Source of the DNA: Clostridia bacterium
GTDB taxonomy: Bacteria; Bacillota; Clostridia; Oscillospirales; Acutalibacteraceae
Direction of reading: 5' to 3'
Assembly (NCBI GenBank): GCA_017474205.1
Contig: JAFVID010000008.1
Location: forward strand, 1 to 46,130
Length of the DNA stretch: 46,130 nucleotides
Part shown: piece after piece, positions 1 through 8,623 of the stretch
Position numbering within the stretch: the first letter of the stretch is position 1
Layout of the letters: each line of letters starts with the position of its first letter
The notes under the pieces: model-generated
The model's input: only the letters and a program-made list of their open reading frames with translations
The model's database searches: none
What the model was told of the DNA's origin: nothing
Position numbers and translations under genes: made by a program

Positions 1-1262
1 CCCCCATTATATGTAATAGATGAAGGGCTAGTGGTGTTACCCTTTTGAATACCATTAGCTGAAAATGTATAGAGTAATTCACCATCTTTAGAATAGGTAA
101 ACAAACGATTCTTTTGAGAGTCTAAAATAGTATATCTGCCATTGGGTCCCAATGCAACGTCTTTGATGATTGAAACTTCGGCAGCACCCAAACTGTTGAA
201 CTTGTAGGAAACGTCACCAACAGTGGGGAAATAACCTCTACGAACAAGTACGTCGTTACCTGTAGGGTTAAGACGCTTAATGGGTGAATATCTGCTATCA
301 AAGTTTTTGGCTTTTACAGCAGCATCAATATCGCCGGATTCAATAGAGTTTGTAGTTGCAAATACAAATCCTTTTTCATCCATTTTAATATTGTTGTATT
401 CGGTGGGAACGAAGTCATAAGAACGATCATTTTGTTCTTGTGTTTGAATGCTCTTCCACATATAGTCAACAACATTATAGCTAACCTTTTGCGCACCAAC
501 GAATCCGTTGAATTCGCCCTCGTCATCAAGCAAGATAATACCCATATTAACACTGGTTGCAATGACGTACATATTGTGAGAACCGTCAACCGCAAGTTTA
601 AGGGGTTTATATACAAAGCTTTCATCAAGCAAAGTAATATCGGGTGAATCGTATTGACGGATAAATTTACCATCTTGAGAGAATTTTACAACGCGGGAAT
701 TCTCGGTATCTGCAACATAGATGGTTTTATCGGGTGCAATGGCAATACCACTGGGGGTATTGAAATGGTCAAGTTGACCATTATTATAAAATTCAGAAAT
801 GATGAATTTTACGGTGTATTTGCCATATACTAAATCCTTAGCATCGGTGGTAGCGTCAGCAGGTGCTAAAACTACAACTCTTCCTAAATAGGAGGAAGAT
901 TCTGCAGGTTTATTTGCACTTTCAGGATAAAGATTTATTGTATCTTTGGCTTTTGCGCTTGCGGGAACATTTACGCTTTCGGGATTGTAGTTGGTATCAA
1001 CAACATAAATATTGCCTTCAGTATCAACTTCAATATCCTTAGGAGCGGTAAAAGCACCTACGCCAAAACCATCACCATTTATAACATCGGATGCGATGTA
1101 TGCATGTGGTGTAATAATTGGATTTCCATAGTAGTCATATACATAGGTTTCGTATGGAACTACGTCGGAAAAAACTTCATCAGCCGATGCAGGTACAAGA
1201 CAAGTACCTGCGAGTATAACGGCTATTACTAATGAAATTATAGTTAATTTTGTTATTTTCAT
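1..1262 (-). CDS. NHL-repeat secreted protein, 3' end outside window
   Basis: Reading from ATG at 1262 gives a protein that is still open at the window edge, so only the first 420 residues are visible. It opens with a cleavable signal peptide (MKITKLTIISLVIAVILAGT, then ...VPASADE). The body has repeated beta-propeller-like strands of the NHL/YVTN kind, such as APKDIEVDTEGNIYVVDTN, TPSGIAIAPDKTIYVADTEN and LKLAVDGSHNMYVIA. These fit an extracellular six-blade propeller. A GAGGGG ribosome site lies just upstream. It is the last visible gene of the ABC importer operon, 50 bp after a permease, so it probably acts at the cell surface in binding or sensing the same substrate. That role is inference; the ligand is unknown. 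Confidence 0.8.
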   Translation of the reverse strand, partial: MKITKLTIISLVIAVILAGTCLVPASADEVFSDVVPYETYVYDYYGNPIITPHAYIASDVINGDGFGVGAFTAPKDIEVDTEGNIYVVDTNYNPESVNVPASAKAKDTINLYPESANKPAESSSYLGRVVVLAPADATTDAKDLVYGKYTVKFIISEFYNNGQLDHFNTPSGIAIAPDKTIYVADTENSRVVKFSQDGKFIRQYDSPDITLLDESFVYKPLKLAVDGSHNMYVIATSVNMGIILLDDEGEFNGFVGAQKVSYNVVDYMWKSIQTQEQNDRSYDFVPTEYNNIKMDEKGFVFATTNSIESGDIDAAVKAKNFDSRYSPIKRLNPTGNDVLVRRGYFPTVGDVSYKFNSLGAAEVSIIKDVALGPNGRYTILDSQKNRLFTYSKDGELLYTFSANGIQKGNTTSPSSITYNG

Positions 1263-1312
1263 TTATTTTCCCCTCGCCATATCAATTAAAAATTTGACCG
1301 GTGTAGTATTTA

Positions 1313-2173
1313 CTACTCCTTAACACCTGAAGAGGACATAGTTTCTACGATATTACTTTGTGTAAATACGAAAACAAGTATGGGAAGTGCCATCATAAAT
1401 ACGATAGCTGCTGCTGCAGTACCTGCACGAGCGATACCTGCTGAAACTATTTGAGAAACTGCGTAGTTAAGGGATTTAAGTTCTTCGCTGTAAATATAGG
1501 TTGCACCGGTTGCATTCCACAATCCTTGGAAAGAGAAAACAATAAGGGTTAACCAAGCGGGTTTAACCATTGGCATTACAATTACCCAGAAGATTCTGAG
1601 CTCCCCTGCTCCGTCAATATGAGCAGCTTCAATTACAGAATCGTTAACCATCATTTCCATAAACTGTTTCATAAGGTAAAGACCTAATGTAGATGAAAAT
1701 GCGGGTAATATAATAGACCAATATGTATCTATCAAAAAGCATTTAGCCATAATGATAAAGGTGGGTATTCCGGTTACAGATGCGCTAAACATAAGAGAAA
1801 GGGTGATAATTTTGAAGATGAAGTCAGAACCATAAAATCTTCTCTTTGAAAGTGCATAAGCTGCCATTGATGCAATGACAACGTGACCTCCTGTACCTAT
1901 AACTGAAACAAACAAGGTGTTGAAAAGGTATCTGGAAAATGGAATCCAAGAGTTGTTAAGGTTTTGGAAGAGGTCTTTGAAGTTCTTGAAGGTAGGATTT
2001 GCAACCCAAAAACGAGGGGGGAAAATCCATAATTCATCAAGAGGTTTCAAAGATTGGATAATCGCATATACCATAGGTAGGACCATAACCAAAGCAAAAA
2101 AGATGATAACGGAAAACAATCCAAAGTCACCACCGGCGGAGCGATTAACTCTTGCTTTAACTAATTTCGCCAC
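1313..2173 (-). CDS. Carbohydrate ABC transporter permease, MalG type
   Basis: A 286-residue inner-membrane permease with about six hydrophobic segments. It carries the cytoplasmic EAA loop that docks the ATPase (EAAHIDGAGELRIFWVIVMP, residues about 165-185 in the C-terminal half), as in the MalG/UgpE family. The start is GTG at 2173, preceded by AGGTAGGTC that lies inside the end of the upstream permease gene; the two genes are only 2 bp apart, so translation is probably coupled. It should form the heterodimeric channel with the neighbouring permease. No ATPase gene is visible here, so a shared MsmK-type ATPase elsewhere is likely (inference). The substrate cannot be told from sequence; a sugar or oligosaccharide is most probable. 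Confidence 0.93.
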   Translation of the reverse strand: MAKLVKARVNRSAGGDFGLFSVIIFFALVMVLPMVYAIIQSLKPLDELWIFPPRFWVANPTFKNFKDLFQNLNNSWIPFSRYLFNTLFVSVIGTGGHVVIASMAAYALSKRRFYGSDFIFKIITLSLMFSASVTGIPTFIIMAKCFLIDTYWSIILPAFSSTLGLYLMKQFMEMMVNDSVIEAAHIDGAGELRIFWVIVMPMVKPAWLTLIVFSFQGLWNATGATYIYSEELKSLNYAVSQIVSAGIARAGTAAAAIVFMMALPILVFVFTQSNIVETMSSSGVKE

Positions 2174-2175
2174 TG

Positions 2176-3105
2176 TTATTGACCTACCTTCCTAATAATT
2201 TTTTGAATTACAACGTTAACCGAAATCATTACTATAAACAATACGGTTGCGATTGCAGATGCGTAACCCATTTCAAAACGTTGTCCGCCGTAGTCTTCCA
2301 AATGGTGCATGATGGTATGAACTGCATAACCATTACTTGGGAAACCTACCAATCCGGTAACGGTAGGACCTACGTTGAAAGCACCTGTAATGCTCATAAT
2401 AGCACTAAACATAAGTGATTCTTTCATAAGAGGAAGGGTTACGAACCAAAGTTCTTGCCAACGGTTACGAACACCGTCAACTGCTGCTGCTTCATAGTAG
2501 GAACGGTCAACACCTTGGAAACCTGCTATGAAGGAAAGGAAACTTGTACCCAAACTGGTCCACAAGATAACAACGATAACCAAAGGCATCATATATTTGG
2601 TATCTTGGAAGAAGAGTATGGGGGATGAAATAAGACCAAGTTTCAAAAGATACGCATTAACAAGACCATAACTATCACTGTTGAAAAGCAAGGTAAAGAT
2701 AAGGAATGCGTTACCCGAGATAGAAGGTGCATAGAAGAAAAGTGTGATAATAGCTCTTATCTTGGGTGAGAATTCGTTTATACCCCATGCAAAGAAGAAA
2801 CACAAGAGATAACCGACAGGACCGGTAATCGCTGCAAGAATAACGGTGTTTCTAATTGCGATAAGGAAAATATCATCCTTTAAGAACAAACGAATATAGT
2901 TTTCAAGTCCGATGAACTGTGGTGCTTCCAACATATTAAAGTATGTAAAACTAAAAAACATTGAAATTACAACAGGGACAACGGTAAATATTGTGAAAAG
3001 TATTACATAGGGTGCAGACATAAGATATGCGGTACGGTCGTTCCATATCTTTGTGCAAACTTCACGTGTCGTGAGTTTTGGCCCCTTTTCCTTTTTGAAT
3101 TTCAT
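2176..3105 (-). CDS. Carbohydrate ABC transporter permease, MalF/UgpA type
   Basis: A 309-residue membrane permease. After a basic N-terminus (about 28 residues), the first membrane helix is around residues 30-53, with five further helices. The EAA motif is visible as YYEAAAVDGVRNRWQELWFV followed by TLPLM. It is the partner of the MalG-type permease immediately downstream and lies 52 bp after the solute-binding protein gene. ATG at 3105 has a GGGAG ribosome site 9 bp upstream. The MalF-MalG order behind a solute-binding protein is standard for CUT1 sugar importers. It lacks the large periplasmic P2 loop of E. coli MalF, as is normal in Gram-positives. Confidence 0.93.
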   Translation of the reverse strand: MKFKKEKGPKLTTREVCTKIWNDRTAYLMSAPYVILFTIFTVVPVVISMFFSFTYFNMLEAPQFIGLENYIRLFLKDDIFLIAIRNTVILAAITGPVGYLLCFFFAWGINEFSPKIRAIITLFFYAPSISGNAFLIFTLLFNSDSYGLVNAYLLKLGLISSPILFFQDTKYMMPLVIVVILWTSLGTSFLSFIAGFQGVDRSYYEAAAVDGVRNRWQELWFVTLPLMKESLMFSAIMSITGAFNVGPTVTGLVGFPSNGYAVHTIMHHLEDYGGQRFEMGYASAIATVLFIVMISVNVVIQKIIRKVGQ

Positions 3106-3157
3106 AAAATTACTCCCTTATTCAAATGTCATAAACATTGTAGTTCCCGACGTAGAA

Positions 3158-6100
3158 TTATTGATTAATAAATTCCTGTTGTTTTCTTTCAAGCTCGTCA
3201 TTGATCATAACGACGTAATCAAGCAATTCTTCGCCCGGATCTTTACCTTCGTTTGCAACTGCCAAGAAGGCAAAGTTTACATAACGGCTAAGCATATAAC
3301 TACCGGGAACTTCGGGAAGTGCACTTGTTTTATCCCATTGTTCACTGATCTTGTTGTAGTCCTCGGTTGACCAGGGCAAACGGGCAAGAGCTTCTTTATT
3401 AGCGGTTGCATAACGTGCTGCAGTACCTAAGATACTTTCCATTTCAAGTCCGTAAGCAACTTGAATGTCAGCACTAGTCCACCAATCGAGGAAATCCCAT
3501 GCTGCTTTAGCATTTTTGGTGGAAGAAAGGATAACGGAAGCGGTACCGCCACCCATTGTAGTACTATCGATATAGGTTTTACCATTTTCATCAACTTTTT
3601 CAATACCGGGTAAAACTTCAAAGCCCCAGAGACCTTTAATTTCGGGAGCAAATACGCTCAATTGGTTATAGGTAGAGTAGTTAGCAATACCCATGGGCAT
3701 TTCACCGGTTCTGAAACGGTTGGGGAAGTCGAAGGTAATGGGTGAACCGTATGCTGAATAGAATTCAGTCCATTGTTCGAAACACTTAATTGCAACAGGG
3801 GTATCCAAAGCGGACTCATAAAGGCCTTGCTCGTTTCTTTCGTAGAAGGCACCGCCTTGTTGATAAAGAAGTGCTGCGTAAGTATCCATAGTTGCGGTTA
3901 CACCGAACAACATTGAGTTCATATTAAGTTTAACAATGCAATCGTAAACATCTTGCCATGTTTTGGGAACCTTCATTTCAAGTTCAGCAAGAATATCTTT
4001 ACGATAGAAAAGCATTGAGAAGGAATAGGTTTCGGGTACACCGTAAGTAGAAACAACCTTAGTTTTGGGATCTTGATATTTATAAGGAATAATAGCTGCT
4101 TCTGCAAAGCGGGACATTACGTCATCAAAGTTTTCTTTAGTGTTAAGATTACGGTCGTCCAAATTGATAACCGCGCCTCTTATTGCATAGTTAATAGGTT
4201 CAGAGTTACCTACACCCAAAATAACATCGGGTCCCATACCTGCGGCAATTGAAGGAAGAACGGTTGCTGCAGAAACAAGTTTAAGGTCAACCTTAAGGTC
4301 ACTTGTTTGAGAGAGGCTGTTGTCGATAAGACGACGAAGGATTTGTGATTGGTCAAGAGAGGTTGTTACCCAAACAGTAATGTCTCTTGTTTTGCCTTGT
4401 GCTTTGGAAGGACGACGACCAACATCATCATAATCCATATAGAAAGAGGCAATAAACATTCTGACTTGGTGCCACATATCTTTAAAGAAACCGTTTTCAG
4501 GTTTTTCAAGTTCGCTATCTACGGGAGAAACTTGAATCCAGTCAAAACCAACGGGCTGGCTGGTAGCATCCAAAATCCAGGTAGAGATGGTACCAAGGTT
4601 AGCTTTAAAGTTAGAAAGACGTTTTGCGATTTGGCGAGGATTCTTGGTCATTGTATCGATATCGTTGGTAAGAGTAACAAAGGAACTTGTAAATGAACCA
4701 CTCTTCTCCCCTGTTAATGCTCTAATATCGGTAATTACCTTTTTAAGCTCTTCGCCTGATGTTTCCATAAGTTCCAAAACATCGGGAATGATTTTTTGGA
4801 ATTGATAGTCACGATATGTATCGGGAACGCTACCGGTAATCATAAGAATTTTACGGTAACATTCGTTAAGATTAAAGATTGCAGTATCTACACGGTCAAC
4901 AATGGGTGATAATTCACCAAGGGTTACTTGAAGACGAACGGTATTTTCACCCTTGTTAAGATAAAACTTCATTGTTTCCCCGGCGGGTGTAGCAAGAGCT
5001 GCAACTTGCCAAGTATCATCATAGTTAAAGCGAACGTGTTTTGCTTCTTCGCAAGGAACTTCGCCATTAATGTAAAGTGTTCTGTTACAAAATGCACCGT
5101 CACGGGTGTTTTGTTGGAAACGGGTAACGATTTCGTAAAGACCTGCTTCTTCAACATCAAAGGTCCATTCAACCCATTGATAGGGACTGGTAAATTTGCT
5201 GGATGCAATTTGGTTCAAACGAATAACGTCAAAAGAATAGGGTTGCATCTTGGATGAACCACGGTCATATTCTGCATAAATGGTTGCTGAAGATTTTGAA
5301 GATAAGTTTTCAGCTTGAACTCTAACACTTGCAGCGGTACCATTTTTATATCCTTTAGATTCATACTCTTTAAGCAAATCAGCATAGGATATGAGGGTTT
5401 CGGGGGTGTAGAGTTTTAAACTGTTGATGTAGATAGGTTCACGTTGAGATTCGAATCTGATTGTGTGAGTACCTGCGGTAAGATAAAATACAAAGGGATC
5501 TTCGTACAAACCGCTGTTGTCTCTACAATCTAAATAAGTCCAACGATGGATTTCGTTAGATTCGTTACGAATATCGTTGTCGTGAACGTCACGAACGAAA
5601 GATGCATAACCCAATTTAAGTTCTTCATCGGTAAGAGGTTTTGCCTCTTCAGAAGCAACGTCCTTCCACACACGGGGGAAAACGGTTGCTAATGCTTCGG
5701 TGAAGGGGGCTTTGCCATCTACGTATATAGCGCGTTCAGCGTCACTGTCTTTTCCCTTTACATTATAATATAGCACGTTAAGTGTATATAATGCATCTTC
5801 GGGGACAGTAACGCTCCATTCGATTTTTGAACTTTCGGTGGTGCTAACAGTCATTCCTGCATATTGCTTTGCATCTTCAGGAAGATCTTTATCGGCATCG
5901 GTGACTACCTTAACATCATCACTCTTTGAAACGATGTTTTGTGCAGCACCCCAAACAATTTCATTCTTTGTTTTTTGAATATTAGAGTATTCTTTCAAAT
6001 AATCAGAATACTTAAACTTAGTAAATGCTGTTTCGGAATCATCATCCGAGTTTGCGGTTCCCTCCGTATTTGTATTTCCGGCTGTGTTCCCGTCCGTAGT

Positions 6101-6217
6101 GGAAGAAACTGATGACGCAGATGTTGAGCCATCGGATACAGCGCCGACTGTACCCATTACGCTAAATAGCGTACATACTGCCAAGAGTATGGCTAAACAA
6201 CGTAAAAAACGATTCAT
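3158..6217 (-). CDS. Multidomain extracellular solute-binding protein of an ABC importer
   Basis: A 1019-residue secreted protein. In order: signal peptide (1-27); Ser/Thr/Asn/Asp-rich linker (28-64); a first beta-rich module (about 90-273) with phrases such as IEWSVTVPEDALYTLNVLYY and THTIRFESQREPIYINSLKLY; a second similar module (about 298-452) with VEWTFDVEEAGLYEIVTRF; a helical region (453-600); and a family-1 solute-binding domain (about 612-1010) recognisable from AAGMGPDVILG, YSFSMLFYRKDIL and AAWDFLDWW. Usual family-1 binding proteins have about 430 residues, so the first 600 are additional. The two modules resemble CBM6/35- or PA14-like beta-sandwiches, but that is by eye only. There is no lipobox cysteine, so anchoring is unclear. 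It is the first gene of the importer operon; AAAGGATG precedes the ATG. Confidence 0.88.
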   Translation of the reverse strand: MNRFLRCLAILLAVCTLFSVMGTVGAVSDGSTSASSVSSTTDGNTAGNTNTEGTANSDDDSETAFTKFKYSDYLKEYSNIQKTKNEIVWGAAQNIVSKSDDVKVVTDADKDLPEDAKQYAGMTVSTTESSKIEWSVTVPEDALYTLNVLYYNVKGKDSDAERAIYVDGKAPFTEALATVFPRVWKDVASEEAKPLTDEELKLGYASFVRDVHDNDIRNESNEIHRWTYLDCRDNSGLYEDPFVFYLTAGTHTIRFESQREPIYINSLKLYTPETLISYADLLKEYESKGYKNGTAASVRVQAENLSSKSSATIYAEYDRGSSKMQPYSFDVIRLNQIASSKFTSPYQWVEWTFDVEEAGLYEIVTRFQQNTRDGAFCNRTLYINGEVPCEEAKHVRFNYDDTWQVAALATPAGETMKFYLNKGENTVRLQVTLGELSPIVDRVDTAIFNLNECYRKILMITGSVPDTYRDYQFQKIIPDVLELMETSGEELKKVITDIRALTGEKSGSFTSSFVTLTNDIDTMTKNPRQIAKRLSNFKANLGTISTWILDATSQPVGFDWIQVSPVDSELEKPENGFFKDMWHQVRMFIASFYMDYDDVGRRPSKAQGKTRDITVWVTTSLDQSQILRRLIDNSLSQTSDLKVDLKLVSAATVLPSIAAGMGPDVILGVGNSEPINYAIRGAVINLDDRNLNTKENFDDVMSRFAEAAIIPYKYQDPKTKVVSTYGVPETYSFSMLFYRKDILAELEMKVPKTWQDVYDCIVKLNMNSMLFGVTATMDTYAALLYQQGGAFYERNEQGLYESALDTPVAIKCFEQWTEFYSAYGSPITFDFPNRFRTGEMPMGIANYSTYNQLSVFAPEIKGLWGFEVLPGIEKVDENGKTYIDSTTMGGGTASVILSSTKNAKAAWDFLDWWTSADIQVAYGLEMESILGTAARYATANKEALARLPWSTEDYNKISEQWDKTSALPEVPGSYMLSRYVNFAFLAVANEGKDPGEELLDYVVMINDELERKQQEFINQ

Positions 6218-6251
6218 TCTTACAGCATCCTTTCTAGAATTTATGTGCTAA

Positions 6252-6287
6252 TTAGCAAAAATAATTGGTTTTGGTGTTTTTTGCTAA
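6252..6287 (-). promoter_or_regulatory. Inverted repeat in the importer operon leader
   Basis: Ten-base perfect arms TTAGCAAAAA (6252-6261) and TTTTTGCTAA (6278-6287) flank a 16-base loop, between the predicted promoter and the ATG at 6217. They could form an RNA hairpin or an operator for a substrate-responsive regulator. No regulator gene is adjacent, and the arms are AT-rich, so the call is tentative. Confidence 0.35.
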
Positions 6288-6354
6288 AAATTCAGTGTGA
6301 TTTTTGACATTCAAGTTAATATGCACAACTATCCACCCAATATCGCACCTTACT

Positions 6355-6383
6355 ATTTTAGCTAAAACTGACAAAAAAGTCAA
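6355..6383 (-). promoter_or_regulatory. Sigma-A-type promoter of the ABC importer operon
   Basis: On the minus strand TTGACT (6378-6383), a 17-bp spacer, then TAAAAT (6355-6360). Each hexamer has one mismatch to consensus. The leader to the ATG at 6217 would be about 130 nt. Apart from this promoter and the leader repeat, the 309-bp stretch 6218-6526 holds no convincing gene. Confidence 0.65.
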
Positions 6384-6526
6384 TAGATTATTGTTATATA
6401 TCACGTTTTTCAATATTATAAACAATATAATCGAATTTATTTTGGTTAAAAAGTAAATTAAGTGAATTTTATTAACATTAAACCTTTTGTGCAATACAAC
6501 AATAGGATTTTTTATCGAAATTTGTA

Positions 6527-6865
6527 TTATATTCTGGAACGAAGGGCAGTGAGTTCTGCACTAAGGCGTTCTATTTCACTTCTTGCCTGTTCGCCTTCGA
6601 ATCTTGCACAAGCGGCATCTTCTACAGCATTTTTAAGCTGTGCCTTCAACTGTTCGATTTCCTTGTTTGCTTTGTGAAGATCATCACAACAATCGAGTGC
6701 AGTCATCATTGCCGCCATTGTTGTTGATAAAGTAGGATTTTTTCTTTTCATCATATCTATTCGGTGATTTAATTCATCACCTATTCTGCGAACGGAAAGT
6801 TCGTCATCATCAGACACAACCAAATATTCAATTCCGCCAACATTAAGTCTTATTTTGTTTGCCAT
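6527..6865 (-). CDS. zapA: Cell division protein ZapA
   Basis: A 112-residue protein of the ZapA family, which crosslinks FtsZ filaments at the division ring. The N-terminal globular head is MANKIRLNVGGIEYLVVSDD, followed by the family pattern VRRIGDELNHRIDMM. From about residue 45 a long coiled coil runs to the C-terminus with regular Leu, Ala and Glu spacing. Length is normal for Gram-positive ZapA. The ribosome site is AAAGGGTGGG before the ATG. It follows the M18 aminopeptidase gene by 55 bp on the same strand and is probably cotranscribed with it. I see no clear terminator between it and the importer promoter. Confidence 0.9.
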   Translation of the reverse strand: MANKIRLNVGGIEYLVVSDDDELSVRRIGDELNHRIDMMKRKNPTLSTTMAAMMTALDCCDDLHKANKEIEQLKAQLKNAVEDAACARFEGEQARSEIERLSAELTALRSRI

Positions 6866-6920
6866 TACAACCCACCCTTTCTATTTCCTTTAACGGAGTC
6901 TCCCCCGTTTTATTCTCTAT

Positions 6921-8324
6921 TTATTTAAAAAATGCTTTAAGTGCCAAATAGGTCATATATACATCCATCTTGCCTACAACCTCAAAGGGAGAATGCATAG
7001 ATAGCACAGGCACGCCTAAATCTACAACATCTATTCCAAGTGCGGCAAGTTCTTTAGCAACGGTACCACCGCCGCCAAAATCCACCTTACCAAGTTCTCC
7101 AACCTGCCATTTGACTTTATTAGAATCGAGAATTTGTCTTATCTCGCCCATAAGTTCGGCGGATGCATCTGACGTATCTCCTTTGCCTCTTGCGCCTGTA
7201 TATTTCATAATTACTGCACCATGATTTACAAAGCAGGTGTTTCTACGCTCAAAGGGTTCGGGGAAGTTAGGGTCATAGGCACCGCTAACATCTGCCGAGA
7301 GACACATTGATTTAGAAAGTGCATCTAAAACCGACACGTTAGTTCCTTTAACAAGGCGTTCTACAAAATGTTTGAAGAACACCGAATGAAGTCCTGTATT
7401 TCCCTCGGAACCGATTTCTTCTTTATCTGCCAAAATTGTAATAACGGTTTTCTTGGGCACCTTTGCACAATTCAAGGTAGCCGCAACTGCGGGATATGCA
7501 CAAACTCTATCATCGTGGCCATAAGCACCTATCATAGAACGGTCAAATCCGATATCTTTAGGTGCAAAAGCGGGGACTGCTTCGAGTTCAGCGGTAATAA
7601 AATCATTTTCGGTAATTCCATACTTTTCGTAAAGGATATTTAGAATGTTCAGTTTTATAAGATCGGAGTCGGGATCGTTATTGAAGGGGCGACTTCCCAC
7701 AAGGATATTAAGTTCCTCACCTTGAATGCCCTCAGATAAGGTTCTCTTTGATTGTTCTTTAGCAAGGTGGGGTAAAAGATCATTGATAACAAAGACAGGG
7801 TCTCCCTCATCCTCACCGATACAGATATTAACCTTACTTCCATCTCCACGAATAACCACACCGTGAAGAGCGAGGGGAATCGATGTCCATTGATATTTTT
7901 TTATTCCCCCGTAATAGTGGGTTTTGAAGTATGCCATTTCACTATCTTCATATAAAGGATTAGGTTTAAGGTCAAGACGGGGAGAATCTATATGAGCGGC
8001 GGATATTCTAAATCCCTCAGCAGGTGAGTCTGAACCAATAACCGCAAGTATTATTGCTTTGCCTCGATTATTAAGATAAATCCTATCTCCCGGTTTTAAA
8101 GTTTTCTTCTTTTCTACGTTTACAAAGCCGGCATCTATTGCTAATTTTTCAACCGTTTCACATGCTTCACGTTCGGTTTTGGCTACTGCCAAAAATTTTT
8201 TATAACCTTCACAAAAATCTAAAGCATCTTTTTGTTGTTTTAACGTGGTATTTTTAAAAATATTTTCATTTTTCATCATCAACTTTTCTTTAAGAATGGA
8301 TGATGCACTTTTTTCTTTTGCCAT
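6921..8324 (-). CDS. M18 family aminopeptidase
   Basis: A 467-residue zinc aminopeptidase of family M18 (aspartyl aminopeptidase-like), a cytoplasmic enzyme that trims N-terminal residues from peptides. The metal-binding motifs are visible: AAHIDSPRLDLKPNP (first His/Asp), GAYGHDDRVCAYPA (bridging Asp region), ADKEEIGSEGNTGLHS (catalytic Glu pair), DVSGAYDPN, and the late SMHSPFEVVGKMD histidine. ATG at 8324 is chosen over GTG at 8333 because AAGGAA sits about 10 bp before the ATG but only 1-2 bp before the GTG. The gene is led by a strong promoter with a 22-bp palindrome (8480-8501), so it may be regulated. zapA follows. Confidence 0.93.
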   Translation of the reverse strand: MAKEKSASSILKEKLMMKNENIFKNTTLKQQKDALDFCEGYKKFLAVAKTEREACETVEKLAIDAGFVNVEKKKTLKPGDRIYLNNRGKAIILAVIGSDSPAEGFRISAAHIDSPRLDLKPNPLYEDSEMAYFKTHYYGGIKKYQWTSIPLALHGVVIRGDGSKVNICIGEDEGDPVFVINDLLPHLAKEQSKRTLSEGIQGEELNILVGSRPFNNDPDSDLIKLNILNILYEKYGITENDFITAELEAVPAFAPKDIGFDRSMIGAYGHDDRVCAYPAVAATLNCAKVPKKTVITILADKEEIGSEGNTGLHSVFFKHFVERLVKGTNVSVLDALSKSMCLSADVSGAYDPNFPEPFERRNTCFVNHGAVIMKYTGARGKGDTSDASAELMGEIRQILDSNKVKWQVGELGKVDFGGGGTVAKELAALGIDVVDLGVPVLSMHSPFEVVGKMDVYMTYLALKAFFK

Positions 8325-8479
8325 TAAGTTCACATTCCTTCATCTATTATATATAAGTATTCTTTCTCGATAATATACAATTAACCATTCTAAGTGAACA
8401 ATACTAATTATATGAAATATATGCATCTCTCTCGGTCTTATTAGAAACGATAAAAAGATACACCTATACAGTTACAAAT

Positions 8480-8501
8480 ATTATACAATATTTTGTATAA
8501 T
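8480..8501. promoter_or_regulatory. Candidate operator palindrome over the -10 element
   Basis: Arms ATTATACAA (8480-8488) and TTGTATAAT (8493-8501) are exact reverse complements around a 4-base centre TATT. One arm is the -10 hexamer itself, so a bound dimeric repressor would block RNA polymerase. The same sequence also presents TATAAT on the plus strand. The palindromy is certain; operator function is inference. Confidence 0.4.
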
Positions 8502-8508
8502 AAGTCAA
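8480..8508 (-). promoter_or_regulatory. Promoter of the M18 aminopeptidase-zapA operon
   Basis: Minus strand TTGACT (8503-8508), 17-bp spacer, TATAAT (8480-8485). This is a near-consensus sigma-A promoter. The leader would be about 150 nt to the ATG at 8324. A perfect palindrome covers the -10 and most of the spacer. Together with the divergent lepA promoter, this accounts for the 299 bp between the two start codons; nothing else is evident there. Confidence 0.75.
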
Positions 8509-8563
8509 TAGAATCAAGTGGCATTTCCTTGTTATTTTCCGCAATATTCACAGTTGTTTTTTG

Positions 8564-8592
8564 TTGACTAATATTGTGTTTTGTGATATCAT
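8564..8592 (+). promoter_or_regulatory. Promoter of lepA
   Basis: TTGACT (8564-8569), 17-bp spacer, TATCAT (8587-8592), with an upstream TG at 8584-8585 that makes an extended -10. The leader is short, about 25 nt, carrying AGGAGAG at 8611-8617. Confidence 0.75.
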
Positions 8593-8623
8593 ATTAAAGT
8601 ATATCTATTAAGGAGAGATTGTG

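Noticed and set aside
6252..6494. 80-codon minus-strand frame upstream of the importer
   Set aside because: It is Ile/Asn/Lys-rich AT background, overlaps the promoter and leader, and has no ribosome site.
8325..8479. Possible riboswitch or T-box in the long M18 leader
   Set aside because: I found no T-box, specifier or known riboswitch consensus; the leader is AT-rich with no stable paired core.
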